Shown piece by piece: positions 1 to 8,516 of a DNA stretch of 64,000 nucleotides. How positions within the stretch are numbered: the first letter of the stretch is position 1; each line of letters begins with the position of its first letter. Both the position numbers and the translations under genes were made by a program. The DNA comes from Spartobacteria bacterium (GTDB lineage Bacteria; Verrucomicrobiota; Verrucomicrobiia; Chthoniobacterales; UBA10450), in NCBI GenBank assembly GCA_003169695.1, contig PNAS01000042.1:3419-67418 (forward strand), in the 5' to 3' direction. The notes below the pieces were generated by a model, which worked only from the letters and a program-made list of their open reading frames with translations, was not told the DNA's origin and made no database searches.

Positions 1-878
1 CCGACAATCGTGTGCAGTTCGTCGATAAACAGGATGACATTCTTGGACCGACGGATCTCATCCATGACCGCTTTGATTCGCTCTTCAAACTGGCCGCGAT
101 ATTTTGTTCCGGCGACCATGAGCGCCAGATCGAGGGTGATCACTTTCTTGTCGCGCAATAATTCCGGCACATTTCCGCTCGCGATTTCCTGGGCCAGACC
201 TTCCGCAATCGCGGTTTTTCCGACGCCCGCCTCCCCGAGCAAAACTGGATTGTTCTTCGTGCGCCGGCAGAGCACCTGAATGACACGCTCTATTTCGTTG
301 TGCCGGCCAATGACAGGGTCGAGCTCATTCTTCTTCGCCAATTCCGTCAGATCCCGTCCAAAGGCGCGCAATGCCGGCGTCTTCACATCTTTCTTGGATG
401 ACGGCTCGCCGCCACCTTCCTGCTCCGATTCCGGCGGGGTGAAATTGGGATCGAGCTCTTTAAGGATTTCGTTGCGAGTCCGCTCGATATCTACTTCCAG
501 ACTCTTGAGCACGCGCGCCGCGACGCCTTCACCTTCCCGCAAAAGGCCCAGCAAAATGTGCTCGGTCCCGACGTAGGAATGATTGAGCGCTTTCGCTTCC
601 TTGCCCGCGAGCGCGAGGACTTTTTTCACGCGCGGCGTGTACGGAATGTTGCCGACCATCTTGGTCTCCGGCCCGGAACCGACTTGCTTCTCGACTTCCA
701 TCCGCACGGTTTCGAGGTCGAGACCCATCTTCTGCAGGACGTTGACGGCAACGCCCTGCCCGAGCTTGATCAGACCAAGCAACAGATGCTCGGTCCCGAC
801 GTAATTATGGTTGAAGCGGTCAGCTTCTTTGCGAGCTAGCGCCAAAACCTGCTGGGCTCGCGGCGTAAAATTATTCAT
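1..878 (-). CDS. clpC: ClpC-type AAA+ unfoldase, 5' part only
   Basis: ATP-dependent unfoldase that feeds substrates, including arginine-phosphorylated proteins, to ClpP. I translated this from the minus strand because the ORF track omits it; it runs off the window edge, so only about 292 N-terminal residues are visible. Two Clp-N repeats occupy about residues 1-66 and 79-145, each with a YVGTEH motif. A linker follows, then the first AAA+ domain with Walker [10 protein letters not shown] (about 215-223) and Walker B ILFIDE (about 282-287). Its ATG lies inside the last codons of mcsB (8-bp overlap, ATGAATAA), indicating translational coupling in an mcsA-mcsB-clpC operon. The N-domain and M-region order favours ClpC over ClpA or ClpB; the M-domain itself lies outside the window. 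Confidence 0.95.
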   Translation of the reverse strand, partial: MNNFTPRAQQVLALARKEADRFNHNYVGTEHLLLGLIKLGQGVAVNVLQKMGLDLETVRMEVEKQVGSGPETKMVGNIPYTPRVKKVLALAGKEAKALNHSYVGTEHILLGLLREGEGVAARVLKSLEVDIERTRNEILKELDPNFTPPESEQEGGGEPSSKKDVKTPALRAFGRDLTELAKKNELDPVIGRHNEIERVIQVLCRRTKNNPVLLGEAGVGKTAIAEGLAQEIASGNVPELLRDKKVITLDLALMVAGTKYRGQFEERIKAVMDEIRRSKNVILFIDELHTIV

Positions 879-1995
879 TGTTTTGCGGCTCAGGAATCGA
901 TCCGTTCTCCGACTCTCGTGCCACTTTACTAATATCAGGCTTGGGGAACACTCGCAAACGCTCGCGGATAATTTGGGCGCGCAAATGGTCGCGTTCCTCG
1001 GCATTTAGTTTTTGTTGAGAACTTTTTTGCAGGTGCGCAGGTTGCGTATCGATGAAGAGCTCGTCGATAGGCAGACGGCGATCTTCGGGGAACGCGCCGA
1101 GATCGACGCCAAGTTTAATAATCGAGAGAAGATTAAGAGCTTCTTTTGAGGTCATCGCATGGGCGAAAGTCAGCACCCCATAGGCGCGCCCGATCTGGTC
1201 CCAGAGCGTGTTCGATTTTTTCTGAATCAGCATCTGCCGCGCGTCGTGCTCTTTCTCGATGATCGTCTCGATCACCTTGCTGAGGCGGTTGATAATCTCG
1301 TCCTCCTTCTCGCCCAGCGTGGTCTGATTCGAGATTTGAAAGAGATTCCCCATCGCCTCGGTGCCTTCTCCATATAGACCGCGAACGGCGAGACCAATCT
1401 TGTTTACCGCCTGAATGACCTGGTTGATCATCTCACTCAGAACAAGACCCGGAAGATGCAGCATCGCCGAGGCCCGCATGCCGGTGCCGACGTTGGTCGG
1501 ACACGCAGTCAAGTAACCGAGGCGCGCGTCGTAGGCGAAATCGAGCTTCGCCTCGAGTGTGCTGTCGACTTTATCGACCAGCTTGAACGCGCTTTTTAGT
1601 TGCAGACCGGAGCGGATTGATTGCATCCGCAAATGGTCCTCCTCGTTCACCATGATGCTGAGCGTCTGGCGGCGATTCATGATGACGGCGCTGCCCACGC
1701 TTTTCGCGGCATGCTCGCGACTGATGAGATGCCGCTCAACCAGGACTTGCTTTTCCAGCGCCGAAAGATCCTGCAACAGTTCTGAAAACGAGTCCTGCAT
1801 TTCCGGCAACTCCTCGACGCGCGGTTTGATCAACTCGAGAATTTGAGTGCGCTCGGCTTTCTTAGCCCAGCCAGGAAAGGCGCGTTGCCGAAGATTTCGC
1901 GCGAGGCGGACGCGGCTGCTGATCACGATTTGATGATGCGGCCCTTCGCCGCGTAACCATTCGCCGCCGGTCGCCATGACGTTGGAAAATCTCAT
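871..1995 (-). CDS. mcsB: Protein arginine kinase McsB
   Basis: Phosphorylates arginine side chains on misfolded proteins or repressors, marking them for ClpCP. The 374 aa match the family length. Guanido-kinase hallmarks are visible: SSRVRLARN (26-34) for nucleotide binding, NEEDH (117-121), the catalytic cysteine in CPTNVGTG (C165), and RGLYGEG plus SNQTTLG in the active-site loops. A C-terminal RDHLRA (335-340) matches the RDXXRA phospho-arginine allosteric motif described for Bacillus McsB, which argues for a true arginine kinase rather than a creatine/arginine phosphagen kinase. It sits between mcsA (3 nt upstream) and clpC (overlapping), the Firmicutes arrangement but without a ctsR gene in view. 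M7 is an alternative start. Confidence 0.95.
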   Translation of the reverse strand: MRFSNVMATGGEWLRGEGPHHQIVISSRVRLARNLRQRAFPGWAKKAERTQILELIKPRVEELPEMQDSFSELLQDLSALEKQVLVERHLISREHAAKSVGSAVIMNRRQTLSIMVNEEDHLRMQSIRSGLQLKSAFKLVDKVDSTLEAKLDFAYDARLGYLTACPTNVGTGMRASAMLHLPGLVLSEMINQVIQAVNKIGLAVRGLYGEGTEAMGNLFQISNQTTLGEKEDEIINRLSKVIETIIEKEHDARQMLIQKKSNTLWDQIGRAYGVLTFAHAMTSKEALNLLSIIKLGVDLGAFPEDRRLPIDELFIDTQPAHLQKSSQQKLNAEERDHLRAQIIRERLRVFPKPDISKVARESENGSIPEPQNNE

Positions 1996-1998
1996 TCT

Positions 1999-2490
1999 TT
2001 AAATGGCCTTCTCGTGTTCGAGCTGTTTGATCTGATCGCGCAACGCCGCGGCGCTCTCGTAATTTTCTGCCGCGACCGCTTTTTCCAAATCGTCGGTTAG
2101 GGCGCGCATGCGATCGCCCAGCTCGATCTCACGATGAGCGCGCTGGGGAAGTTTGCCCACGTGCTCGGTGCCCTTGTGCATTGCCTTAAGTAAACCTCCC
2201 AGACCTTCCGCAAACGTAACGTAACACACGCTGCAACCGAGCCGGCCGGTTTTCTTGAAATCAGCCTGGGTAAAACCGCAGACCGGACACTTTTGCGAAG
2301 GCGCTCCTTTCTCGATCTCCTCGGCGGCGCCAATGCCGAGAAGTAGATCGGCCAAAGCGAAGCCGGTCGGATCCTGCACGCCTTTTTCCTTCGAGCAGGC
2401 ATCGCAGAGATTAACCTTCTGCATTTTGCCCTCGAGGATTTGCGTCAGAAAAACTGTCGCATCATTGCATTTGCAAACGTCGCACAACAT
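1999..2490 (-). CDS. mcsA: McsB activator McsA (zinc-finger/UVR protein)
   Basis: Adaptor that activates the McsB arginine kinase and links it to ClpC. The 163-aa protein has four Cys-X2-Cys pairs (C3/C6, C29/C32, C68/C71, C86/C89) forming two zinc-finger modules, then a C-terminal UVR domain (about 126-160, DRMRALTDDLEKAVAAENYE). This is the canonical McsA layout. It is the first gene of a tight mcsA-mcsB-clpC run, with only 3 nt to mcsB. In Firmicutes this operon starts with the repressor gene ctsR; none is present upstream, where ilvE follows after 88 bp. Regulation must therefore differ, but no operator is recognisable. Confidence 0.92.
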   Translation of the reverse strand: MLCDVCKCNDATVFLTQILEGKMQKVNLCDACSKEKGVQDPTGFALADLLLGIGAAEEIEKGAPSQKCPVCGFTQADFKKTGRLGCSVCYVTFAEGLGGLLKAMHKGTEHVGKLPQRAHREIELGDRMRALTDDLEKAVAAENYESAAALRDQIKQLEHEKAI

Positions 2491-2578
2491 CTCTCTAGAT
2501 TAGACCTCAAATTGCCGGAAACATTCAACCCCGGACATCTGGGAGCACCTTCTGCGCCGATTGCGCATCCGCTCAGGG

Positions 2579-3589
2579 TTATACAAAAATCGGAGTGCCC
2601 GTTTCGCGTGTTAGTTCACGGAAGCGACCGATCATTTTCAGGGTGATCGAGCCAGGCTTGCCGTTTCCGATCATGCGTCCATCCGCCTTGATCACCGGGA
2701 TCAGTTCGGCGGCCGTGCCGGTGAGAAAGCATTCATCCGCAACAAAGACGTCGTGACGCGTGATGTCCGTCTCACTGATCTTGAGGCCAAGTTCCGCCGC
2801 GATATCAAAAATTACGGAACGTGTGATCCCCCGCAGCGCACCCGCGCTAATCGGCGGAGTGAAGATCTGCCCGCGCTTGATGATGAAGACGTTGTCCGCC
2901 GTGCATTCGGCCACGTTTCCCGCTTCGTTCAACATGAGAGCTTCATCGGCGCCAGCCAGGTTCGCTTCAATGCGTGCCATCACGTTGTTCAGATAATTGA
3001 GCGATTTCACGGCAGGATTGAGCGCGGCGGCTCCCGTGCGCCGGGTGGCGCAGGTCACCACGGTCAAACCAGTTTCACAGACTTCCTTTGAATAGAGCGC
3101 GATCGTTGTTGCAATAATGATCACGCTCGGTCGGTTACATTGCGTCGGGTTCAGGCCCAGGTTGCCTACGCCGCGGGTCACGACGAGGCGGATGTAGCCT
3201 TCGTTCAAACCATTTTGCCGAATCGTTTCCAAGAGAGCTTCCGTCATCTCTCCGCGGCCAATCGGAATCTCGAGACAGATTGAGCGGGCGGAATCCCACA
3301 ACCGCTCAAGATGTTCTTCCAGCCGGAAGACGCGCCCGTTGTAAAAGCGAATTCCTTCAAAGATTCCGTCACCATAAAGCAGGCCGTGATCAAAGACGGA
3401 GATCTTCGCGTCGGCTTCCGGGAAAAATTTCCCATCGATGTAAATTCTCGATTCCTTGGTGTTGGAACTTGATGAGTTCGCCTGCGTTTCAATCGCGGGC
3501 TTGACCGCGGCCTTCGGAGTTGCGCCGCTCTGTTTCGGTTCATCGATGACCATCGCACCAGCGCCAGCTGTCGAAGTTTTTGTAAGCAC
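2579..3589 (-). CDS. ilvE: Branched-chain amino acid aminotransferase
   Basis: PLP-dependent fold-type IV aminotransferase for the last step of Val/Leu/Ile synthesis, using 2-oxoglutarate/glutamate. Motifs: FDHGLLYGDGIFEGIR (66-81), the PLP lysine in AVKSLNYLNN (K195), and EAGNVAECTADNVF for cofactor binding. The C-terminal GTAAELIPV is typical of IlvE rather than D-amino-acid transaminase or aminodeoxychorismate lyase. The ORF is 336 aa, about 45 longer than usual, because of a low-complexity N-terminus rich in Ala, Lys, Thr and Ser before the conserved ESRIYIDG. M13 (position 3553) is an alternative start but still leaves about 34 extra residues. The extension may be real or a start-site artefact. 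Confidence 0.9.
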   Translation of the reverse strand: MLTKTSTAGAGAMVIDEPKQSGATPKAAVKPAIETQANSSSSNTKESRIYIDGKFFPEADAKISVFDHGLLYGDGIFEGIRFYNGRVFRLEEHLERLWDSARSICLEIPIGRGEMTEALLETIRQNGLNEGYIRLVVTRGVGNLGLNPTQCNRPSVIIIATTIALYSKEVCETGLTVVTCATRRTGAAALNPAVKSLNYLNNVMARIEANLAGADEALMLNEAGNVAECTADNVFIIKRGQIFTPPISAGALRGITRSVIFDIAAELGLKISETDITRHDVFVADECFLTGTAAELIPVIKADGRMIGNGKPGSITLKMIGRFRELTRETGTPIFV

Positions 3590-3648
3590 AAAAAAACGTT
3601 CGGCGGTTCGGCAGGCAATTCAAGCAAAAGAGTTAAATCGTTAACTCT

Positions 3649-4314
3649 TCACGCCAGCAATCCATCCACGATCCGCAATTGCCGGTCACCCAGCTCCGCG
3701 AGCCGGGAATCGTGCGTCACGACCAGCAAGGTTTTTTTCCGGCCGCGCGCTAGTTCGAGCAAAAGGTCGATGATGGCATCGCCGGTCTTCGAATCCAGGT
3801 TGCCCGTCGGCTCATCCGCGAAAATGATATCCGGATCATTCGTCAGAGCACGCGCGATGGCCACACGCTGTTGCTCGCCCCCGGAAAGTTCGGCCGGCAG
3901 ATGATGCAATCGTTCAGCCAGACCTACATCGCTCAGGCTGGCTTCTGCCGCCGCTTGCTTTCTTTTTCCGCTGATCATTCCTGGCAGCATGACGTTTTCC
4001 AGCGCGGTTAGCTCTGGCAGCAAAAAATATCCCTGGAAAACGAATCCCATTTTCCGGTTCCGCAACTGGGCTTGGGACGAGGCGCTGCCGCTGTAAAGAC
4101 GACGGCCCTCGAATTCCACCGTGCCTGATTCCGGGCGCTCCAATCCGGCGAGCGTATAAAGCAGTGTCGTCTTGCCCGCACCCGAAGCGCCGCAAAGAAA
4201 CACTGCTTCACCTTGCTTGACCACCAAAGAGATGCCGCGCAGGACCTCGATTCGGCGTGAGCCGATCCGAAAAGATCGGCGCAGATCATTGGCCACGAGT
4301 TGCGGTTGAGTCAT
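3649..4314 (-). CDS. lolD: LolD-type ABC transporter ATP-binding protein
   Basis: ATPase of the MacB/LolD family, which powers lipoprotein release or substrate extrusion by a FtsX-fold permease. The 221 aa contain Walker A GASGAGKTT, Q-loop FQGYFLLPELTALENV, signature LSGGEQQRVAIARAL, Walker B IIFADEPTGNLD (the TGNLD ending is typical of this family) and the H-switch VVTHD. No LolC/LolE-type permease lies next to it; upstream on the same strand is a secreted peptidoglycan-binding protein behind a terminator, and downstream is ilvE. It is therefore an orphan ATPase here, and its partner must be elsewhere. The LolD name rests on family resemblance; an FtsE-like or MacB-like role cannot be excluded. 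Confidence 0.85.
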   Translation of the reverse strand: MTQPQLVANDLRRSFRIGSRRIEVLRGISLVVKQGEAVFLCGASGAGKTTLLYTLAGLERPESGTVEFEGRRLYSGSASSQAQLRNRKMGFVFQGYFLLPELTALENVMLPGMISGKRKQAAAEASLSDVGLAERLHHLPAELSGGEQQRVAIARALTNDPDIIFADEPTGNLDSKTGDAIIDLLLELARGRKKTLLVVTHDSRLAELGDRQLRIVDGLLA

Positions 4315-4365
4315 CGGGCATCAGCATTGGCCGAATCGACGCTGCGCGCAATCCACCTCGTCAGG

Positions 4366-4399
4366 AAAAAGCCGCACGATGGGTGACCCATCGTGCGGC
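4366..4399 (-). terminator. Intrinsic terminator after the peptidoglycan-binding gene
   Basis: A perfect 13-bp stem (GCCGCACGATGGG and its complement) around a 3-nt TGA loop is followed, on the minus strand, by five T residues. It lies 20 bp past the stop codon of the upstream minus-strand gene and before lolD, so it separates the two transcription units. Confidence 0.85.
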
Positions 4400-4419
4400 T
4401 TCTAAAGGGACGTAATTTG

Positions 4420-5232
4420 TTAGCCGAGTCCGAGCGAGTCGAGCGTTGGCTCGTCAATAGCGGAGGTGATCGACAGGCCGTTGTCGCGCTGATAGTTCGC
4501 GATCGCCGCGCGTGTCGCCGGGCCCATCTGGCCGTCCACCGCGTAGCGGTAATAGCCAAGCCGCTGGAGCTGGGTCTGCACACTTGAGATTACCTGCCCG
4601 GGATCCAAATTATTGTAGCCATAGATCGGTTCGTTGTAGGCGTAGGTGTCATAGCCGGAATCGTAACCGTAGGCCGGGTACCAATAACCACCGTCCCAGA
4701 AATAATACCCGCTGCCGAAGAGCGCGAATCTAGTAAAGTGGCTCCTCCACCAATTGCGGTCATGATGTTCGTGATTATGCCGGCCGCGCGCCTGCGCCCA
4801 ACTATTGCTGGTCCGGTTCTGGTTCTGCCAGTTCTTTTTCTGCAGCGTGGTGTTCTGATTATTCTTGTTCTGCCAATTCTTGTTCCGCAGGTTGGCATCC
4901 GCTTGGACAGTCGAAGCCGTCCGCGGCGCATTGGTGTTAGGGATTATTGGCTTCGTGTGAATGCGCGCCGTGGACTGCACTTGCGGATGGTGTTGATTTG
5001 CCTGCACCGTCGTCTGATTGATGTGCGGCACCCGCGAAACGGTGGTTCGCGACGGGCCTACGTGCTGCGGGGCCACATGCTGCGGGGCCACGTGCTGTGG
5101 CGCCACGTGCTGTGAGGCCTGCACATGAGAGCGAGTCTTCGGTGCTGCCTTAACCTTGTCCTGGTCCTCGGCGTTGACGACGTGCGCCAGCGCGATGCTG
5201 AAAGAAAATGCTAAAAGAAGGAATGTTTTCAT
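4420..5232 (-). CDS. Secreted protein with C-terminal peptidoglycan-binding domain
   Basis: A probable cell-wall-associated protein. An N-terminal signal peptide (MKTFLLLAFSFSIALAHVVNA, cut near residue 21) is followed by a low-complexity region with tandem APQHV pentapeptides, then Asn/Gln/Trp-rich sequence (KNWQNKNNQN) and Tyr/Gly-rich sequence. The C-terminal 60 residues form a PG_binding_1 domain: SSVQTQLQRLGYYRYAVDGQMGPATRAAI. No catalytic domain is visible, so it may anchor to peptidoglycan rather than cut it. It is a single-gene unit closed by a strong terminator. The linker composition suggests an extended or disordered surface region. The domain call is secure; the biological role is not known. 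Confidence 0.85.
   Translation of the reverse strand: MKTFLLLAFSFSIALAHVVNAEDQDKVKAAPKTRSHVQASQHVAPQHVAPQHVAPQHVGPSRTTVSRVPHINQTTVQANQHHPQVQSTARIHTKPIIPNTNAPRTASTVQADANLRNKNWQNKNNQNTTLQKKNWQNQNRTSNSWAQARGRHNHEHHDRNWWRSHFTRFALFGSGYYFWDGGYWYPAYGYDSGYDTYAYNEPIYGYNNLDPGQVISSVQTQLQRLGYYRYAVDGQMGPATRAAIANYQRDNGLSITSAIDEPTLDSLGLG
5060..5116 (-). repeat. 15-bp tandem coding repeat (APQHV units)
   Basis: About four near-identical 15-bp units (acgtgctgcggggcc-like on the plus strand) encode consecutive APQHV pentapeptides on the minus strand. The period is a multiple of three, so copy-number changes would keep the frame. This is a coding microsatellite, not a CRISPR. Confidence 0.85.
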
Positions 5233-5386
5233 ATTTTTTGGTCGAAGAGTTAGACCTCTAGTCCCACTGATTTATTCAACCCGGGATAACAACAATACGG
5301 AATTCGCCGTTTATTCGGTTGTAGCCGCGGTCCGGCAGGGCCGTGCTGCACGACCCACTAGTGGGTGGCGAGAGTGCCGGTCGCGA

Positions 5387-5833
5387 TCAACGCTGTTGCC
5401 GCATCGCTTCAAACAAAACAATCGCAACCGCCGTGGCGAGATTCAGGCTGCGCGTCCCGTGCATGGGAATCGTGAGCAATTGTTTTGGATTGGCTGCCAG
5501 CAAAGTCTCGGGCAAGCCCTTCGTCTCGCGTCCAAAGACGAGAAAATCTCCGGGTTGAAAGCAAACGGTGTAGTACGCACGGTCTGATTTTGTCGTGAGT
5601 AGAAACGAGCGTGCGTCGGGTCCGTGCGCGTGCTGCAGGCCCTCGAAAGAATCCCAAAACCGCACGTCCACTTCCTTCCAATAATCGAGTCCGGCCCTTT
5701 TGAGTTCGCGATCGTCGGTCGAGAACCCAAGCGGCTTAACCAGATGCAGCGTGGACCCGGTCGCGAGACAAAGTCGGCCGATGTTGCCGGTATTCGGCGG
5801 AATTTCGGGCTCGATCAGGACGACGTTGAACAC
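5387..5833 (-). CDS. trmL: tRNA (cytidine(34)-2'-O)-methyltransferase
   Basis: SPOUT-family methyltransferase that 2'-O-methylates the wobble base of tRNA-Leu isoacceptors using SAM. The 148 aa are typical of the minimal TrmL without an added RNA-binding domain. Motifs: EPEIPPNTGNIGRLC at the N-terminus, LVFGRETKGLP in the middle, and the trefoil-knot segment IPMHGTRSLNLATAVAI. The start is GTG, immediately after the transaldolase stop (TAG-GTG, no gap), so the two genes are probably translationally coupled. The link between tRNA modification and the pentose-phosphate pathway looks like operon economy rather than function. Confidence 0.92.
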   Translation of the reverse strand: MFNVVLIEPEIPPNTGNIGRLCLATGSTLHLVKPLGFSTDDRELKRAGLDYWKEVDVRFWDSFEGLQHAHGPDARSFLLTTKSDRAYYTVCFQPGDFLVFGRETKGLPETLLAANPKQLLTIPMHGTRSLNLATAVAIVLFEAMRQQR

Positions 5834-6853
5834 CTACCTGATCTTGCCGGCGACGAATTTCTCCAGCTTCACAATGTCGGCGGAAAACTTGCGGATGCCT
5901 TCAGAAGTCTTCTCGGTCGCCATCGCATTGTCGTTGAACAAGTATCGGAATTTTTTCTCGTCCATCTCGAGGCGTTCCACGTTAGCGCCCTTCGCCCTTT
6001 CCGGATCGAGCTTGCGCTCGACCGGCTCGGAGGACGCGGCCAGTTTTTCCAACAGGTCCGGGCTGATTGTGAGCAAGTCGCAACCCGCCAGTTCCAGAAT
6101 CTGGCTCACATTGCGGAAGCTGGCCCCCATCACTTCCGTCTTGTGTCCGAACTTTTTGTAGTAGGTGTAAATCTCCTGCACCGACTGCACGCCCGGGTCT
6201 TCGGCGCCGGTATACTCCCGCTTGTTCGCCGCCTTGTACCAATCGTAAATCCGGCCGACGAAGGGCGAGATGAGTTCGATTCCGCCCTCCGCGCATCGCA
6301 CAGCTTGCGGCAACGAGAACATCAGCGTCAGATTACAGTTAATCCCTTCCTTCTCCAAAACCTCGCCTGCCTTGATCCCTTCCCAGGTCGACGCAATTTT
6401 TATCAGCACCCGCCGCCGGTCAATTCCCCGCTCCTCGTACAATTTAATGAGTTGGCGCCCTTTATTGATCGAGCCTTCGACGTCGAACGAGAGGCGGGCG
6501 TCGGTTTCAGTGGAAACACGGCCGGGCACAATCTTCAAAATCTCGCAGCCAAATTTGACGAGGAGATGATCGATCACGTCCTCGACCTGCGCCGCTCCCG
6601 ACAAACCTGAGTTCTTTCGCTCTGCGAGAACTTCGTCGAGCAGGTGAAAATATTGTTCCTTCTGCGTAGCGGCGTAGATCAGGCTTGGATTGGTGGTCGC
6701 ATCGCGCGGCTTGAACTCCTTGATGCTTTGGAAGTCGCCCGTATCGGCCACGACGATCGTGAATTTCTTCAGTTGCTCGAGCTGGCTCAGCTGGGTTCCG
6801 GTTTTCTGAGGTTCGACGGTGGCGGTGGTCATGTTATTAGCTCCTGAGGTCAA
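5834..6853 (-). CDS. tal: Transaldolase
   Basis: Transfers a dihydroxyacetone unit between sedoheptulose-7-phosphate and glyceraldehyde-3-phosphate in the pentose-phosphate pathway. The 339 aa fit the TalB-type subfamily, not the short MipB/FSA type. Motifs: DATTNPSLI near the N-terminus (51-59) and the Schiff-base lysine in [12 protein letters not shown] (K152), with a preceding [14 protein letters not shown] segment. The start at 6853 gives [11 protein letters not shown]8 is equally plausible and would drop seven residues. It lies directly upstream of trmL. Confidence 0.95.
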   Translation of the reverse strand: MTSGANNMTTATVEPQKTGTQLSQLEQLKKFTIVVADTGDFQSIKEFKPRDATTNPSLIYAATQKEQYFHLLDEVLAERKNSGLSGAAQVEDVIDHLLVKFGCEILKIVPGRVSTETDARLSFDVEGSINKGRQLIKLYEERGIDRRRVLIKIASTWEGIKAGEVLEKEGINCNLTLMFSLPQAVRCAEGGIELISPFVGRIYDWYKAANKREYTGAEDPGVQSVQEIYTYYKKFGHKTEVMGASFRNVSQILELAGCDLLTISPDLLEKLAASSEPVERKLDPERAKGANVERLEMDEKKFRYLFNDNAMATEKTSEGIRKFSADIVKLEKFVAGKIR

Positions 6854-6960
6854 CCGAAGCGGAGTGGCCTCGGGTTCGCGTAAAGTGTAATCGGCAGCGG
6901 AAAGCTCGACAATAAGAAAGTGGGCGCTCGATCTGCCTCAGTTCGAAATCCTGAGGCAAA

Positions 6961-8379
6961 TCACGCCGACACCGGACGGCTTGATGCCAACGCGCGCTTC
7001 GAGCCGAGCGCGTGGCGGACGAAATTGTTGCCTATCTCCCACATTGGTCCCGGAAATTTGCGGCACTCAGTCAGCACGTCATCGAGCGCGTTGACGAACA
7101 TCTCTACTTCCTTTCCGCCAATAATAAGAGGCGGCAGAATCTTCACGACATCCATCGCATGCCCCGCGACCTGGGTGAGAATGCGATGCTTGCTCAGCAT
7201 CTGGGTCACGACCATTTGCGCGAAGAGGACCTTGTCGACTTTGTGCAGCAGCTTCCAACCCATCTTCAGTTTGAATTCGGTCGGCTCGTGGAACTCGATC
7301 GCAATGATCAGGCCTTTGCCACGCACTTCCTTGATGAAGGAATGCTTCGCGCGAAGCGAATCGATTCGCTCCATCAGGAGCGCACCGACGCGCGCGGAAT
7401 TCTCGACGAGTTTCTCGTCGTCGATCACTTCGAGCGCGGCCAATCCGCATGCCATCGCGAGATTATTTCGGCCGAACGTGGTCGAATGCACCACACATCG
7501 GTCCATGCGGCTAAACGTCTTTTGATAAATCTCCCGCCGCGTTACGATCGCGCCGCATGGGACATAGCCACCGCTCAAACTCTTCGCGAGCGTGATGATA
7601 TCCGGCTCAAGATCCCAATGTTCGAACCCGAACATCTTGCCGGTGCGTCCGAGGCCGGTCTGGATTTCGTCGCAGATAAACATCGTCCCGTGTTTCCGGC
7701 AAAGCTCCTGGGCGCGCTGGAAGAAATCAGTCTTTGGCGATTTGCAGCCCTTGCCTTGCACCGGTTCGATCACGAAGGCCGCGACATCGTCCTTCGACAG
7801 TTCACGCTCGAGCGCTCCGATATCATCGAGCGCCACGCGTGTCTCGAAACCTTCCATGAGCGGCCCGAAACCTTCTGTAAAACTTTCGCAACCCATTAAT
7901 GAGAGCGAACCGAGACTGAGCCCATGAAAAGCGCTCTCGAGCGAAATGACCCGTTTCCGCTGCGTGGCTGCGCGCGCAAATTTCAGCGCGCCTTCTATCG
8001 CCTCGGTGCCGGAGTTGCAGAAAAAAATCGCGTCGAGATGCGGCGGCGTGCGTTTTGTTATCGCTTCCGCTAAGAGGCCGCTCAGGAGCGAACAATCCAT
8101 CTGCACCATGTTCGGCAGATCGATATCGAGCACATCGCGGATCGCTTTGTTCACCGCCGGATGGTTCCGCCCGATGTTGAAAACGCTGTAGCCACTCAGG
8201 AAGTCGAGATACGGCGTGTCATCCATATCATAAAGATAAGCGCCCTCCGCCCGGGCGTACACCTTGTCGAAACCAATCACACGTTGCGCGGCCACGAGGG
8301 TGCGATTGAGGTGGCGTTCGTGCAGCCGGTAGTTTTCCCCGAGCCGCGCGGCCACGATCTCTTTCAAGTCAAAAGCCAT
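6961..8379 (-). CDS. Class III (ornithine/GABA-type) aminotransferase
   Basis: PLP-dependent fold-type I transaminase acting on omega-amino groups. The 472 aa include the phosphate-binding SGTEAIEGALK, the FHGLSLGSLSLMG motif, the PLP-ring aspartate in CDEIQTGLGRTG, and the catalytic lysine in LAKSLSGGYVPCGAI, then HSTTFGRNNLAMA. All key residues are present. The substrate is not clear: acetylornithine, ornithine, 4-aminobutyrate and hopanoid (HpnO-like) aminotransferases share these motifs, and this protein is longer than ArgD (about 400 aa). No arginine or hopanoid gene flanks it, although a squalene/phytoene synthase occurs 31 kb away. It appears to be monocistronic. Confidence 0.85.
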   Translation of the reverse strand: MAFDLKEIVAARLGENYRLHERHLNRTLVAAQRVIGFDKVYARAEGAYLYDMDDTPYLDFLSGYSVFNIGRNHPAVNKAIRDVLDIDLPNMVQMDCSLLSGLLAEAITKRTPPHLDAIFFCNSGTEAIEGALKFARAATQRKRVISLESAFHGLSLGSLSLMGCESFTEGFGPLMEGFETRVALDDIGALERELSKDDVAAFVIEPVQGKGCKSPKTDFFQRAQELCRKHGTMFICDEIQTGLGRTGKMFGFEHWDLEPDIITLAKSLSGGYVPCGAIVTRREIYQKTFSRMDRCVVHSTTFGRNNLAMACGLAALEVIDDEKLVENSARVGALLMERIDSLRAKHSFIKEVRGKGLIIAIEFHEPTEFKLKMGWKLLHKVDKVLFAQMVVTQMLSKHRILTQVAGHAMDVVKILPPLIIGGKEVEMFVNALDDVLTECRKFPGPMWEIGNNFVRHALGSKRALASSRPVSA

Positions 8380-8457
8380 GGAAATCGTGTAGCCGATGTA
8401 GAGGTGAAACGCAACGGCGCGGGCTCTCGGTCAGCGAAACATTTTCACTTGGCACAC

Positions 8458-8491
8458 AAAAAACCGCAGACTCCAACACGGGAATCTGCGG
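8458..8491 (-). terminator. Intrinsic terminator after the Thr-rich exported protein
   Basis: On the minus strand CCGCAGA-TTCC...GGAG-TCTGCGG forms a stem with a short loop followed by six T residues, about 25 bp after the stop of the gene at 8517-8870. Confidence 0.8.
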
Positions 8492-8516
8492 CTTCTTGTT
8501 ATCGTGCTGAACGCGA

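Noticed and set aside
5060-5116. CRISPR-like array
   Set aside because: The 15-bp units are contiguous without spacers and encode APQHV repeats; no cas genes exist in the window. The dispersed palindromes elsewhere are also not regularly spaced.
5624-6610. 328-aa plus-strand ORF
   Set aside because: It is fully antisense to transaldolase and trmL, whose motifs are clear; its sequence is Arg/His/Leu-rich shadow with no recognisable family.
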